Below, one piece after another: positions 36,426 through 48,409 of a stretch of DNA of 64,000 nucleotides. The translations under genes were made by a program, and so were the position numbers. The notes beneath the pieces were generated by a model, which was given only the letters and a program-made list of their open reading frames with translations, did no database searches and was not told the origin of the DNA. The stretch lies in assembly GCA_918026815.1 (NCBI GenBank), contig CAKJVC010000197.1, forward strand, positions 1-64,000. The letters are read 5' to 3'. Each line of letters starts with the position of its first letter. The first letter of the stretch is position 1. The DNA is from Chalara sp. BL73 (Eukaryota > Ascomycota > Leotiomycetes > Helotiales).

Positions 36426-38314
36426 ATGATTGCATCAGGATCCAATATTCAAAATCCTTACAAGGAGGGTGTCAATTTCGCCGAACTAGCGCTTCAAGAT
36501 CCCGAATTCGCTGAAGTGTAAGTGCAGGATTTGAAGACTTCAACATGAATTTTTCTTTCAGGAATGTCGCAAGACTTATTAAATGTTGTAGGACCAAGAT
36601 ATGCTCTTCTTGAGAGGTTGGATCGGACTTTATTTCTTGTTCTACTGCTCCATATATTATTATCCAGCCCAAAAGAATGTTCTGCAGTGTCATAGTCCGT
36701 TTTACGTATACTGATATCAATTTGAATAGACTGAAAGCAAACGGACAACTAGACTTCACCAGTCCCGAATCCGTACGGCGGCTCACAAAGTCCCTATTGA
36801 GGAGAGACTTTGGGTTGAAGCTTGAGTTACCATCAGACCGTTTATGCCCGCCTGTGCCAAACCGGCTGAACTATCTGCTATGGATCCAAAGCCTCCTGGA
36901 CACTACAAGTGACACATACTCGGACTCCTATGATTCTGAACGGAAAGTTCTAGGTCTAGATATCGGCACTGGAGCAAGCTGTATATATCCATTACTAGGA
37001 TGTACACAAAGGCCAGGATGGCGCTTTGCTGCCACTGGTAGGCCATTCATCCTCCCTCCTGACATTGGAATATTTATTAATATCGTCTAGATATTGATGA
37101 CAGAAGCATAGAATTCGCAGTGAAGAATATTCAGGATAACAGACTTCAGAATAAGGTCAGGGTGCTTCAAACAAAGCCAGCTGGGCCTCTACTTCCCCTT
37201 GATGCTTTTAGCATAGATAAGTAAGAAAGTCCTAAGACGGAGATACTTTTAACTCACTGATTACGTTCAGTATTGACTTCAGCATGTGTAACCCTCCGTT
37301 TTATGAGTCCAAATCTGAGATGTTGAGTTCTGCAGGTGCAGTAAGTAATCTAAGGATCTCTTCTATCAGATTATCGCGTCTTTGATCGCATTCTTCTTTG
37401 CTTCCTCAATTGAGCTACCCCAAACCCCAGGGATCATTTTATATTGAATGTCCTATCCAATCTCCAATCTGATCTCTTCTCTGACTTGAGACTCATGCAG
37501 AAGCAAAGGTCGCCATTCACGGCGTGTACAGGCTCTGAGTCAGAAATGGTTACTGAAGGAGGTGAAGTTGCATTCGTCTCTAGAATGATCGAAGAAAGTG
37601 TTAATCTCCGAAATCGAGTACAATGGTATAGCTCTATGCTTGGAAAACACTCAAGCGTTGAAGTCTTGATCGGATGTTTGAAAGAGAAAGGTGTGAGCAA
37701 TTACGCTGTAACAGAATTCGTCCAAGGGAGCAGGACCAGACGATGGGGCATTGCCTGGAGCTTTGGAGACCTCAGACCCAAGATGGCTATGGCTCGAGGA
37801 CTGGCCAGTCTTGCAAAGGCACTTTTACCATTCCCTTCTGAGTATGAGTTTGTACTCAACAGCTCTAACAGATTAAGACTTGGTCAAAAATTGGATGAGA
37901 CCATATCGGTTCTACAAATGAAGTGGATATGGAAACAAGCAACCTCTACAGGTCTGGGTTTTAGTAGCAATGCTGTATGGTCCCGTGCCTTTCGACGAAA
38001 TGCAGCAAAGGGCCGAGAAAGCATAGAGGAAGACGGTGGTGAGTAACCATGGCCAGCGTTAGTGCAGCATCTAGAGATAGCTAGTGCCAGATAACACACA
38101 CAAGCTCTTGAAAATCCCAAATACGAAGTTTCTGCTAATATTGCTCGTAATAGGAAACATGGCCCTCGGGTTCAGAATTCATATAGAGGAAGCTCCTGGT
38201 ATTCAAACCACAACTCGAGTCACTATTAGATGGGTGAAAGGGTTTGACAGTGTGCTGTTCGAAAGCTTATGCGGGATGGTGAAACGAAAGCTAGAGGAGT
38301 CCATAATCAATTAA
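36426..38314 (+). CDS. METTL16-type RNA N6-adenosine methyltransferase (432 aa)
   Basis: Six exons: 36426-36517, 36730-37037, 37091-37220, 37271-37340, 37501-38038 and 38154-38314. The N-terminus NPYKEGVNFAELA and LDFTSPESVRRLTKSLL are signatures of the METTL16/DUF890 family. GLDIGTGASCIYPLLG binds S-adenosylmethionine, and NPPFYE at 184-189 is the catalytic NPPF motif. Family members methylate A43 of U6 snRNA and, in animals, a SAM-synthetase mRNA hairpin. The protein ends soon after a basic segment; the vertebrate-specific C-terminal domain is absent. Introns vary from 50 to 212 nt. Nuclear action is inferred. Confidence 0.93.
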
Positions 38315-38745
38315 ACACTCAATTCTGGCTCAAACATTAGCCAAAATCTATGTCGAGCTGGAGAAAATCGCGTTCCTAACCACGGCTAGGTTAAGCATCG
38401 ACTAGGAGGTAACCTTAACTATATCCGTATCCCTGTATATATGGGGCGCAAATCATATCTCGTTTAAGCGCCTGAAGCGCCCAGATCATATCAGCCGCAC
38501 CTCTGAGGGGTACGGTATACGATGACCCTTTTGCATCTAAGTTAGAAGGAAATCATCGGGGCGCACTTCATCTGCATTCGTGCCATCAAGTCTATTACAA
38601 CACTTGCTCCTCCGCTCTTTGCCATCACTTTCCCGTGCAAGCGTTGCACCCTTGGGATCGAGCGGCGGCACCACGTCGCGTCGACGTCACGACCCTGATC
38701 CTTCAGCAGCACCTCCATTCACGATTTAGAATTCACACAATAGAA
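38315..38745. other. Intergenic; upstream of the 2EXR gene
   Basis: No gene seen. The last 100 bases are open in frame with the next gene but without an in-frame ATG before 38746. Confidence 0.5.
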
Positions 38746-40126
38746 ATGTCGAGGCCTAACCCTATCGCCAAAACAACGGGGCCCGGAGAGAAAGTAGAGT
38801 TAATACCGAGCGAGCCTGTGGAGAGAGTACAGCCCTCCATACCAGGTGAAGCACTAGAGAAAGCACAGTCCCCAGTATATCCAGCTTCAGTAGCTCTCGC
38901 TTCACCAAAACCTACCCTCAGTATCCGTACAAAGATCTCGGATAGATTTTGCAAACGAATCCCACAGTTTAGCACTCTGCCCAAGGAAATTCGGCTGATA
39001 ATATGGGAGGCAGCATTGCCAGATGGCCGAGTACACGAGCTACATCCATGCACGACGTTAAGTACGTATCTACAAAATATACATCCCTCGTATGCATATT
39101 TTATTCTTTCTGCCAAAATTACACAGCTTGATATTCACATAGAGTTGAAATCCATTTCAAATCAACTACTAATTACGCATGTAGTGGAAAATGGAAAAAT
39201 GATGTTTCGTAGCAATCACAGCAAACCCCCTACCTTGCTAAGTGTCTGCCGCGAATCACGAAAAATTGCCCTGCAAAACTACCAATTGATGTCTTACGAG
39301 GCACCTACTGGTTCGAAGGGTATTCGTAAATTTTACTTCAGCCCTCGAACCGACACCCTTTTCCTCAACACATTGATGGGTCTATATATGGCGTTCATGC
39401 TCTTGGAGACGGAATTGGAACTTGACTCTCCGCTTGGCAGAGGTGTCATGAAAGGTTGGCAGAATGTTGCTCTGGATGCTGATAGAGCACATCTGCTTGA
39501 TCTTCTTGCCGGCCACCATGGCCATCCGCCATCCCCCCGTCTACGCGAAGTCTTCCCCGATCTAAAAAAGTTCACCATCGCGCTCGACTTCACAAGAAAA
39601 GGAAAGACAAGATTCAGAACTAGTGTTTGGCCCGGCGAGAATGGAACTAGCTTGCAGGTTCTAACTGGAAATCCGGAAATTCTCGATAGGTTATTGCTTC
39701 CTATTGTTCAATTTACAAAGATGCAATATGGCAAGCAGGGTGACGATATGGACGACGGTGAGAGCGAGGGAGAAGACGAAGATATCCCAACCGTGGAAGT
39801 GGCTACTGTCAAACGAAAGAGGTTCTTGAGAGGTGATATTCGATACGGTTTCCGAAAGACTTGCAGCTTCTTGCATGTACGACCACCGGGTATTTTCATG
39901 CGTTTATGAATAACGAATGTGATTTGGAATCTGTTATAAGTATGGAACGGCGTTCAAACTTGATAAAGCGGTTCTTTATGAGCATTGGAGCTCGGATTAC
40001 AAAAAACTTAGCGAAATGGAGGATGGTACCAAGGATTCTGGAAAGGGAGACCAGGATACTGAAATATGGAGCATTATGGATATAGGATTTAATCATTTCG
40101 ATCGTAAGACGAAAGCCACAAAATAA
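38746..40126 (+). CDS. 2EXR-domain protein (438 aa)
   Basis: Two exons, 38746-39876 and 39941-40126. The 2EXR signature appears as FSTLPKEIRLIIWEAALP and, later, LSVCRESRKIALQNYQ, near residues 75 and 165. Such proteins are strongly expanded in Pezizomycotina and mostly uncharacterised. The region around 340-360 is acidic (DDGESEGEDED). The second exon was added because the sequence after 39940 continues as a charged, clearly coding segment ending HFDRKTKATK; the donor GTACGA is weak. Without it the protein would stop at 39909. Converges on the GLTP gene 116 bases away. Confidence 0.85.
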
Positions 40127-40242
40127 CATCTTTATTTAACCATTCGTGTGTCGAGATGGCTATGCAGCAATATTGAATCTTCGCTTTTGATGACAGTTTC
40201 ATGATGCCAAATAACCGCGCAAACGTTGCATTCATTACGCAT

Positions 40243-40926
40243 TTACCACTTTGCCTCCTTCCTAGCCAAGAACTCCTTCAGCACCGAAATCAGGTCTGTC
40301 AACGCAGCCAACCAGACCTTCAGCTGCTCCACGACCTGGTTCTCATCTTCTCCAAGCTTAACATAGAAGTCCTTTCTATATGGGACAGCACTCATGGCAG
40401 CAGAGAAGATAGGCTTGACAAAGAAGGAGTGATGTGGTTTCAAGGTCTCGGCATATGCATCGCGGAAGGAAGCGCTGAGCTCCTCGCTTGACTTGGTGAG
40501 GTTCTGAGAGAGGGCAATGGACGTGAACTCCAGTCCGCTATGTGCAATTAGCCAATGATTCCTCCGTGGAACATCAATGAAGGGGAAAGAAGCCTACCGC
40601 ACAAGCCAAACCAAGCCCTCGGTAGCAACGTGTTTCTTGGTCTTCAGCTCATTCAGCACCAGCTCCTGCAAGGTCTCGCTCTCAGCAGGCGCCGCAAGCT
40701 GCCGATCTCGAATCTTCTTCACGTTTCCCAGCATATCAGCCTTCACGGGCTGGAAAGCCACGCTGCCCAAGACATCGAAGAGGGTGGTGAGGGACTCAGC
40801 GGCCTCGAGGAACTCGGTGGTTGCGATGGCGTTGTCTTTCTCCTTGTTGAGAGGCACATCGGTGAATGATTTCTTGAGGGTGTTGAGGAATGTTCCTCCA
40901 GGTGGATAGGCTTTGGTGGTCGACAT
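40243..40926 (-). CDS. Glycolipid transfer protein (GLTP fold, 207 aa)
   Basis: Two exons, 40926-40598 and 40537-40243. Length and sequence match the GLTP/HET-C2 family. The sugar-binding triad is visible as D64, N68 and K71 in VKADMLGNVKK, W107 stacks on the sugar (EGLVWLV) and H145 or H146 in LKPHHSFF completes the site. These proteins carry glycosphingolipids between membranes in the cytosol; the Podospora homologue HET-C2 also acts in heterokaryon incompatibility. No signal peptide. The ATG at 40926 (MSTTKAYPPGGTF) is chosen because the upstream codons are Pro/Thr-rich and unlike the family. Confidence 0.95.
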
Positions 40927-42296
40927 TATTTCGGTGTTGTTTAGAAGGTGTTGTGTGGGAGAGAGAGGAATGAAGGTGAATTGAGGGGTGAAGGACGGTG
41001 AGATGCTGCAGGTGGGGTGTGTTGATGGAGCTTTGGGAAAGTGGGACTGATCTGGAGCCAACCCTGGATTATCTACACGTGATCTGTGAGAGTGATGTGC
41101 TGCCTCTTCGATCTCGCTTCAATGATGCTTATGGGGGCTATAAAAGACCGAAGAAGCATGTATCATAGCTACAGTGTGTCATTAGACAGTGATACTCAAG
41201 GGATTAGCTATCTCTGCCTGCTATGAGAGTCGGTTAGGCAGTCCCATCAAATTTTCATCTCTCTGCTCAATAGCTTCTGCTTAGAGTGTATCTATTATTA
41301 TAAAAGCTATTACAGTGTTTCTTATAGCCTCGTTCACTCAATGCCTCATTTCAATTACACTTTGTTGACTTATCCCAATCTCAAGAGCCATCCACATCAG
41401 GGGATATTAGCCGAAGAGTTCAAGGGGAAGCAACGGTTGAAAAGTCGAAGAATGATCAGAGATGAAGATAAAAGAGTTATGGTTCACCTCGAAATTATTA
41501 TCGTGAGTGTCTCTAGACTATTGTGTGAATGAAGGAAATTCTTACATGCTTTATATGCAGCGGTGAACACGAGACCCAGGAAAATGGATCGAAAGCTCTC
41601 TCAAACTATTGTCATGCGCTGTTCATGATATCTGGTACTGTTCAATATTGATACCAGCTTTCTAAATGACAAATATTGGTATCTTTATTCTCTTGACCAG
41701 TGCGAGTGAATTCGTTCCTGTACATGTCCTCTCATAGTTGATCGAAGCTCGTAAGCTACAAATTCCTCCATATATTGCAGTTAGCTAATATCTCAATACA
41801 GGATGGATATACAGTCATAGGCAAGTCTTCAGGATATAGCCTTATATTATCGTTTCAGGGAATCGTATGACAGAGGTTCTAACTTTAGTCCATCGATTAG
41901 CCACCATCAGAACAAGACCTCAAGCAATGCAGATCTTGGCTCTCCATCCAGAATGGAAACGCAATGTAATCTGCCATATTCTGACCGATGTGGGGGCACT
42001 CGGTGCATCGAATACCATTCGTCAAAACACAAAAGAATAACTCGATGTATATCATTCACACGGCCTTACCAGCCAACGCCTTGCTTCCTAAAACTCGAGA
42101 AAGAGGTTCTAAAGAGTTCTGAATTATATCATACACACAATGTCTCGAAACCCACAAAATGACGCCGTTGCAATGGGACATTATTCCCAAAAATATCCCT
42201 TTAATAGCCCTGTACATCTCGCCAGCAACGCCGGCAAGTATCATTTCCCAACCGCAAGTTTTTGCATGCCCACTCTCCCCCATCCTTCTCGAAGTT
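40927..42296. other. Intergenic, no supported gene
   Basis: About 1.4 kb of AT-rich sequence. Short frames only (63 to 82 codons), none with family features. Confidence 0.5.
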
Positions 42297-42647
42297 CTAA
42301 GCACCCTTCATAACCTCCCCATAAGTCGGCGGTCCTTCCACCTCCCTGTCTGCCGTCACATAACCCCCGCTACTCCTTTGCTCAACGTTCGTTTCGTACG
42401 CAACATGCTTCTTCTCCGGCTCAACGAATCCCATTTCGTGTCCAGGACCGTGCGAGATAGGCTTGGTGTTGAGCCCTCGCCTCTCCAGAATCCTCCCAAA
42501 GATAGCCGTCAAAAGCCCTCCATGCCGTCTCGGCTCGTACGCTCCACCTGCATACATCCTATCGTTAAACCTCGTGCGCGGGCGGCAGCAGCCTCGAGCC
42601 GTTGCGGCTCTGGAAGCCCCCTGGCGAGATCTATTTCTGCAGCACAT
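42297..42647 (-). CDS. Small Cys-starting protein with PPxY motif (116 aa)
   Basis: One exon. The protein starts MCCRNRSRQG, has another CC pair near residue 20 and an Arg/Gly-rich middle (MYAGGAYEPRRHGG), then a charged tail ending VEGPPTYGEVMKGA. PPTY fits PPxY, the ligand of WW domains such as those of Nedd4/Rsp5 ubiquitin ligases. The CC pair right after Met could be palmitoylated. Small fungal proteins with this layout are known as hypotheticals. No signal peptide. Coding status rests on composition and these motifs. Confidence 0.55.
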   Translation of the reverse strand: MCCRNRSRQGASRAATARGCCRPRTRFNDRMYAGGAYEPRRHGGLLTAIFGRILERRGLNTKPISHGPGHEMGFVEPEKKHVAYETNVEQRSSGGYVTADREVEGPPTYGEVMKGA

Positions 42648-43454
42648 TTTCCAATAGGTAATTGATATTCAAAAAGTTTCTGTAAACCAAAATTTGGAAA
42701 GGCGGATTGAGGCTTTAAAATATATGGAAGCCTAAAATGTGGTTTGATGTTTGTTGTATATGTATCTTTGAAACTTGAAATTGCGCGTACGATTTTAACT
42801 GGTGACAACTAGAATGTCTTCATAATTTTTCTTTAAGGTGCGTGCTTTGTAGCAGTTTCTTGTGAGCTCATTCATCAAGATGTCCTTCCTACTAATATTC
42901 GTGCAAGTCCGCGGTCCTAATGTTGGATGCGACTCTCTGCGCATCGCCCCTGGTCGGGCTTCGTCACCCTCGACATCTTGCTGACCTCTTTTGGTTAGAC
43001 TAAACGAGAAAGCCAATATCTGATCAGGCTATCGCAAAGTTGTGACGTTTAATGGATCAGAAATCAATTCATTGTCTCGCTTTTCGCACTGCTTGGTATA
43101 GAGGCGTTTGGTGGCTGGTGATGAGGGGGAGGCTTCGCATTCGTTTCACAGACGGATGCGGATGCGGATGCGGATGCGGATGCGGATGCGAGACCCACTT
43201 TTGTACATCCATGACCATACATGTCTTCATTCTTCAATACCCGATTACGCAGCGAGAGAAATTTACTCCTACTTTGCCTTTGGCTTGAGAAATATGTATT
43301 TCAAGAACGAATGCGAGGGCTCATCACGGAGATGTAAGTCATGATGTCATATTGGCCACAGAAAGCATCTTCCTTTCAGTTACCATTATCACTAGCATTA
43401 CCATTATCGTTAGTATTGCCATTATATTAAACATTTCCTTACTCAAATCAGACC
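42648..43454. other. Intergenic with a GGATGC microsatellite
   Basis: No gene is supported. It contains the hexamer array at 43154-43189 and a loose ATTACCATTATC repeat near 43378-43425. Confidence 0.55.
43154..43189. repeat. GGATGC hexanucleotide array, six perfect copies
   Basis: Six uninterrupted tandem copies followed by a partial unit. It lies in non-coding sequence and is likely length-variable between strains. Confidence 0.95.
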
Positions 43455-45354
43455 CTAGGCTCCCCCGGCACCAGCCATGTTACCTGCAAAAGATGAGCAA
43501 ATTTCCGCGATTGTTAAAGACATACATACCTATCAAGGAGAAAATGGCCCAAATAATCCCAGACGTCGCCAATCTCGGAGGACAATAACTATATTCTGTC
43601 AGTCAATTATTACTCTATAATCACACTTACACTCACAGGTCGCCAGCAGTCATTACATAACCAACCCAAAAAAACCAACTCGCTAGCCAACTAGTACTCG
43701 CCAAAAACAAGAGTCCAAAGAAGAAATACTTCGCGGGAATCCTATTCTCCAACCACTTAATAATATCACCATCCTTTCTTGCGCGTTTCCACACAATCGT
43801 GAACCCCAGTAACATCGTGCATTGAAAGACAGTGATGAGCGAGAACAACGCTCCCGCGTACATGGTCCTTGGCCAGCCACTGATATTGCTTGAAGCAAGG
43901 TAGAATCCTTTTTGAGCTGCGAAATCAGCTGTACGCCCCATGTAGTAGGTGGACATGAGGAGGAGAACAAGTTCGGCGATGATGCTTGATTTTGCGGCGG
44001 ACTCCCAGTACCCATCTTTATGCTCACTCTCTCCTATGTTCATGAGCATGGCTAAGATGATCCAACTGAACCTTGGACGAGTCGTCCAGAAAAGCACGAG
44101 GTCGCTGATTCTGAAGCCTTCGTAATACCCTGGTGTGTTCTTATATAATGTGGCTATGATAGCGTTGGCGCCTAATTGCAATCCTAGGGGGACAAGCCAG
44201 AGTAACTTCCATGCCCCGCTGTTTCTGCCTCCAAAGATGGTGCATGTCCATTTGTGAACGATAGAGCTATGACAAACGAAGACGCTGACAAAAGCAACCA
44301 CGAGATTGACTGCAGCGAATGTACCCAATGTTGTCTCGGGAGATGGACAGTCTGCTTCGCATGTTTTTGGGCGGACATACCATTTCCAAGGAATATAACG
44401 TGAGCGAACTGGCTCACACACCAACACTGTATTATTTGATATCTGACTGGATGGTACGTCTGAGTCTGGGGCTGGAGTTGGACTGACAATTGGCGAAGGT
44501 GAAGGGTTGACAGGAGGTGTGGGACTGTTGACCGGACCGGGAGGGTTAATGGGTGGTGTTGGACTGTCAACAGGAGGAGTTGGACTTGGAGGCGAGGGCG
44601 GAATGACTGGAGGCGTCGGGCTGTCGACTGGAGGTAACGGTGGGCTAACAGGTGGAGTTGGACTATCAACAGGAGAAGGAGGTTGGACCGGCGGCGTTGG
44701 GCTATCCACAGGTGCAGGTGGGTTGACTGGCGGCGTTGGACTGTCAACGGGTGGCACTGGGGGGTTTACTGGAGGAGTGGGACTGTCAACAGGCGGTGGA
44801 TCAACTGGTGGAGTCGGGCTATCAACTGCGGGTGGAGGAGCTACTGGTGTTTCTGGAGTGCAGCGAGGGACACCAAAATTATCAAAGTAACATATTGAGC
44901 TTGGAGGACAGCAGAAATTGGCACCTGAGCAGGGAAGGTATCCAGGAGTAATACATGGCTATCTTGATTAGAAAGTTTATTCAGCACATGAGAGTAAGCA
45001 TACATTCGTATTCTGAGATCCACAACTATTAGTTGGGTCTGTAATCGCTACGCAACACGGATTACTTGGGGTACCGCCAGTACAAAGATAGCCTTCCGGG
45101 CAGCAGTTTGTGCCACAGCAAGTCGTGAGCGTAGTAGCATAAGAACAACAGCCTCCGCTAGGACACAAGAGTGATAATGATGGACAACTATTTCTGCGAA
45201 ATATGTTGGCTCCCGACGCAGCTATTTGTGGGATTGATCTGGTGGAATTCAGAAAAGGCTCCGCGACTTGGTGATAGCCAGTGTCAAGGCTCTCAGCAAC
45301 AGGTACTGCTGTTGTAAATGTGCAAGAAATTGCCAACACAAGAAATACGTGCAT
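43455..45354 (-). CDS. Cys-rich, Pro-repeat, multi-spanning membrane protein (586 aa)
   Basis: Four exons: 45354-45004, 44958-43637, 43588-43530 and 43483-43455. A signal peptide (MHVFLVLAISCTFTTAVP) leads into two Cys-rich blocks (CPSGGCCSY, CCGTNCCPEGYLC, then FCCPPSSICY), resembling small extracellular Cys modules. Next come about ten copies of a VDSPTPPV-type repeat forming a Pro-rich stalk of roughly 120 residues. After a spacer with more Cys the C-terminal half has about seven hydrophobic spans (for example AVNLVVAFVSVFV, ELVLLLMSTYY, YFFFGLLFLASTSWL). The last two short exons complete YCPPRLATSGIIWAIFSLIG. The topology suggests a plasma-membrane protein with an extracellular, wall-spanning stalk. 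No enzyme motif seen; function unknown. Confidence 0.85.
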
Positions 45355-46195
45355 TTTGCTGAGATGGTCTGAAAATTTGTAGCAAAGGCAATAACATCCT
45401 AAAGAATCCTGCGAACAAGAATATGGTTGGGACTCTTCATATCATACGGACGAGTTGGGCTGGCCATCTGATAGCTTTCAGCTCTGAGTTCCTCCAAGAC
45501 AAAGATAGAGACACGACTTCCAACCTTGCTAGTTTGTGGCTGTTTGTCACACTTCAAATCCATTTTGTTTGGATATCACTAAATTCTCCTGCGCCCCTGG
45601 TCGATCCAAAATGGAAAATTTTATATTTTGGATATGTATTATTAGGAGATCTAGATTAAACATATGGCGGGATATTGAACCCCCATTCGGTGGCTTGGTG
45701 GAGTTGTGTCGATTGGCGATCTGCGCGCTCATCCCGTCCCGAACGATTGGACCTGGTAACTGCAGGGAATCATCGTTGGTATTGGTGAGGCTGAATTTTC
45801 CTCTTCGAGACAGCTTTCTATATTCTAGACTTTGCACAGCTGCCGCCAAGAAGATCCCGCTTTATTGAAATCAAAGGGATCCGTAAGTCACTCGGCAGAG
45901 AAAATAAATATGCAAGTTCGGGTGGCCAAATGTTTTTTGTTTTGACATCGTAGGATAGATCAACAACGTTGATAGGCTGACGCAGCTGAGAAACAAAATG
46001 TGAGGAATCTGCCAATTTAATTGTATGGGACTGCTTAATTCTGTATGTCAACGCTCGACTTGTAATTATTCAATACTTTTAAAGAGTAAGCGGTGATGCA
46101 ACACAATTCCCTTCCGCCCACAGTAACGTGAAGCTTATTTCAAGTTCTTCTCGCGCTTGTAAAAACATTTCCAAGGAAAGTGTGAGTCGATGCTT
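45355..46195. other. Intergenic, no supported gene
   Basis: Upstream of the Cys-rich membrane protein and downstream of the MAPEG gene. Short overlapping frames on both strands lack features. Confidence 0.5.
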
Positions 46196-46756
46196 CTAGA
46201 GAAGATTGACTGGCTTATCTTTCAAAATATTCCCCGCCTTGATAAACAAGGCGAAGATTTGACCGACACCAGCGAGCCATACAACGCTTCTCGCATTGGC
46301 CAAACCCTCAGTTGTGTTGTTGATATAGACGAGGTTGTAAATGATGCGGCTTGCAAGGTAGCCAGCGCTCAAAGTATTTAGGGTCGACGGGGGAAGACCT
46401 GCCAGGTTGCCTGCTAAAACTCCGGTTGCGAAGAAGGCGAGATTCTCGAATCCATTCTTTGATGCAGCATCTGCGCGAATGATCTTGTTTCTAGTCTGCA
46501 AACCTCGTCAGGTCAATTGGGTGCGAGGGAGGGGTAGGAGCCTACGGCTTGATCAATTGTTTGGTCCTTTTTGAGATCATCCTCGTATGAACGTGGCGAG
46601 CGAATGTCAAATATCTTTGGAGCGGCGTTCATAGCATATGCATGTGGAGCCATGGCCAGAGCCCAAGCTACTGGTATCTAGCAGCTGTCAAAAGGATGCT
46701 TTATTATTAAGGCTTCGAAAACATACAGCGTAGAAAGAGTAGTTGGAGCTAGACAT
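46196..46756 (-). CDS. MAPEG family membrane protein (153 aa)
   Basis: Three exons, 46756-46727, 46677-46546 and 46495-46196. Size, the four hydrophobic segments and the central RADAASKNGFENLAFF motif match MAPEG proteins, which include microsomal glutathione transferases and eicosanoid-related enzymes. The later SAGYLASRIIYNLVYI segment is the family's last conserved span. Fungal members are integral membrane proteins, probably in the endoplasmic reticulum, whose substrates are mostly unknown. The first exon is only ten codons (MSSSNYSFYA). Confidence 0.92.
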
Positions 46757-47362
46757 TGTGAAGAGTATAGATGTTTGGTTATGGTGGTAATCTGTACCTA
46801 GATGAGTTTGCGGTGGCACAGCAAAGAGGCAGCAATTAATGAATTATGAAGGTGCACGCTGATGGCAATCGTAGTGGATCTATTGTGTAATTTGAAGGGG
46901 CTGGGTGAGACTGTAGAAGGAGGGGTAGCTAGACGATGGGAAGTAGCACAGAAGAAGCGGCTTATTTCTTCTTCTTCCTCCTACCTATGTGATGACTCAT
47001 GAACGGGAGACGTTTTGTTCCGCGTCCATACGATTGGAGCCTTGTGAATGGCCAATTGCATGGCTCGTGAAATGAAAAGATACAGTATGTGACAGAAAGC
47101 CTATTCATATATCCTCGGTATCTGAGAAATGCGTTGTTCGAACTAGATTGGCCCGCTGAACTGCCGTAACATAGGGAGGTACATCGGGTCAGAGGGCCAA
47201 GGGTCCCGGAATCCCAGTTCCGACCCGGCAAGGCTGACCCATATTGTATATTGCCATGTTTACGTCGCGACAATAATGGATTGGGTAGCCTTTTGACCTT
47301 CAACAAATTCGTGCCAACTTCATATGCCTTGACACACACGCCAATTCTTATTTACATACAGA
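46757..47362. other. Divergent promoter region
   Basis: Lies between the MAPEG gene (minus) and the SAP-repeat gene (plus). No gene is supported; a minus-strand frame at 46962-47339 has no features. Confidence 0.5.
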
Positions 47363-48409
47363 ATGCCTCCTAAGAAAAGGATACTCGCCGAGATTGACCC
47401 AAATACAACGCGTGTTTCAACACGGACAAAACGCGCAAAGACCGCGTCTGGCAACGAAGAACGACACAATGCAGAACAGATTGCATCGCGCAGCGCTACT
47501 GAGTATGGCGCACATGACAGGCGGGAAACCATGACATATGTGACCAAAGACAATAGTAAGCTCCGAACATTTCTTCTCGACCGCTGCCTGTCCACCGAAG
47601 GCACCCGCGAAGAGTTGATCTCCCGCCTCGAGAACTCCTCAATCGACTACGAATCGCTTCAGTCATGTCAGCTGGAGAAGATGATGAAGCGGCGGCAAAT
47701 AACAATGGCTGCTATAGGGCCAAAGGATATCAAGATAGAACGATTGAGACTGAACGACAAATTAGACATGGATACAGGCAACTCGCGCGATTGCGTTCTT
47801 CATGGCAAATTGTCGGCGATTGAAGTGGCTTTAAGAGATTGCGAGCAAGGGCTATCTGAGAACCAGTACGCATCGTGGACGCCCGCAAGGCTCATGACCG
47901 CCCTGAAGAAGCGGGACCTGTCTTCCACGGGCAGCAAAGCTCAACAGATTGCCCGGCTTCAATCAGCAGACCGCAAGCATTTGAACAAGTTAGAGAAATC
48001 ACATGCTTTGGCTAAGAAAGAACTAGAACTCCGGATTGGCCACCCAGTACGTATCATGGCAACCATGGATGAGGAAAGGCAACAACAATTGGAGGACCAT
48101 AGAATCCAGCAGAAGGTACAGCGACCATGCATACCAATTTGCGATTATAAATGGCAAGACTCGCATTGGGCTTCGAGAACAGAGCGCCAACTACGAGAAA
48201 TCTGTGATAGGAGGGGGATGGAAGGATCAGGACCGAAGGCTACCATGATCAAGTGGCTTGAAACTGGCTCTGTGGATTATGAGGACGTATATACGTTCTC
48301 TTTGCGCGATGAATGTAAGACTCGAGGATTGCGCGTAAGTCAGACGGCGAAAAAGAGCGACTTAGTCCAACGACTCCGAGACGACGATAAGAGCAAGGAG
48401 CAAGGGTAA
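47363..48409 (+). CDS. SAP-motif repeat protein (348 aa)
   Basis: Single exon with ATG at 47363. The N-terminus is basic (MPPKKRILAE, RTKRAKTA), suggesting nuclear import. SAP-like helix-extended-helix motifs, which bind AT-rich DNA, can be read at about residues 67-91 (LLDRCLSTEGTREELISRLE), 97-131, 172-200 (LKKRDLSSTGSKAQQIARLQ), 272-300 (CDRRGMEGSGPKATMIKWLE) and 312-340. A charged helix separates the pairs. Arrays of weak SAP units occur in several fungal proteins of unknown role. Nuclear DNA binding is inference from the motif. Confidence 0.8.
   Translation: MPPKKRILAEIDPNTTRVSTRTKRAKTASGNEERHNAEQIASRSATEYGAHDRRETMTYVTKDNSKLRTFLLDRCLSTEGTREELISRLENSSIDYESLQSCQLEKMMKRRQITMAAIGPKDIKIERLRLNDKLDMDTGNSRDCVLHGKLSAIEVALRDCEQGLSENQYASWTPARLMTALKKRDLSSTGSKAQQIARLQSADRKHLNKLEKSHALAKKELELRIGHPVRIMATMDEERQQQLEDHRIQQKVQRPCIPICDYKWQDSHWASRTERQLREICDRRGMEGSGPKATMIKWLETGSVDYEDVYTFSLRDECKTRGLRVSQTAKKSDLVQRLRDDDKSKEQG

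Noticed and set aside
44507..44890. Gly-rich plus-strand frame (TGGVGLSTG repeats)
   Set aside because: Antisense reading of the VDSPTPP repeat of the minus-strand membrane protein.
47150..47240. GC-rich stem-like sequence considered as a tRNA
   Set aside because: No A-box/B-box pair (no GGTTCGAATCC-like sequence) and no cloverleaf spacing.
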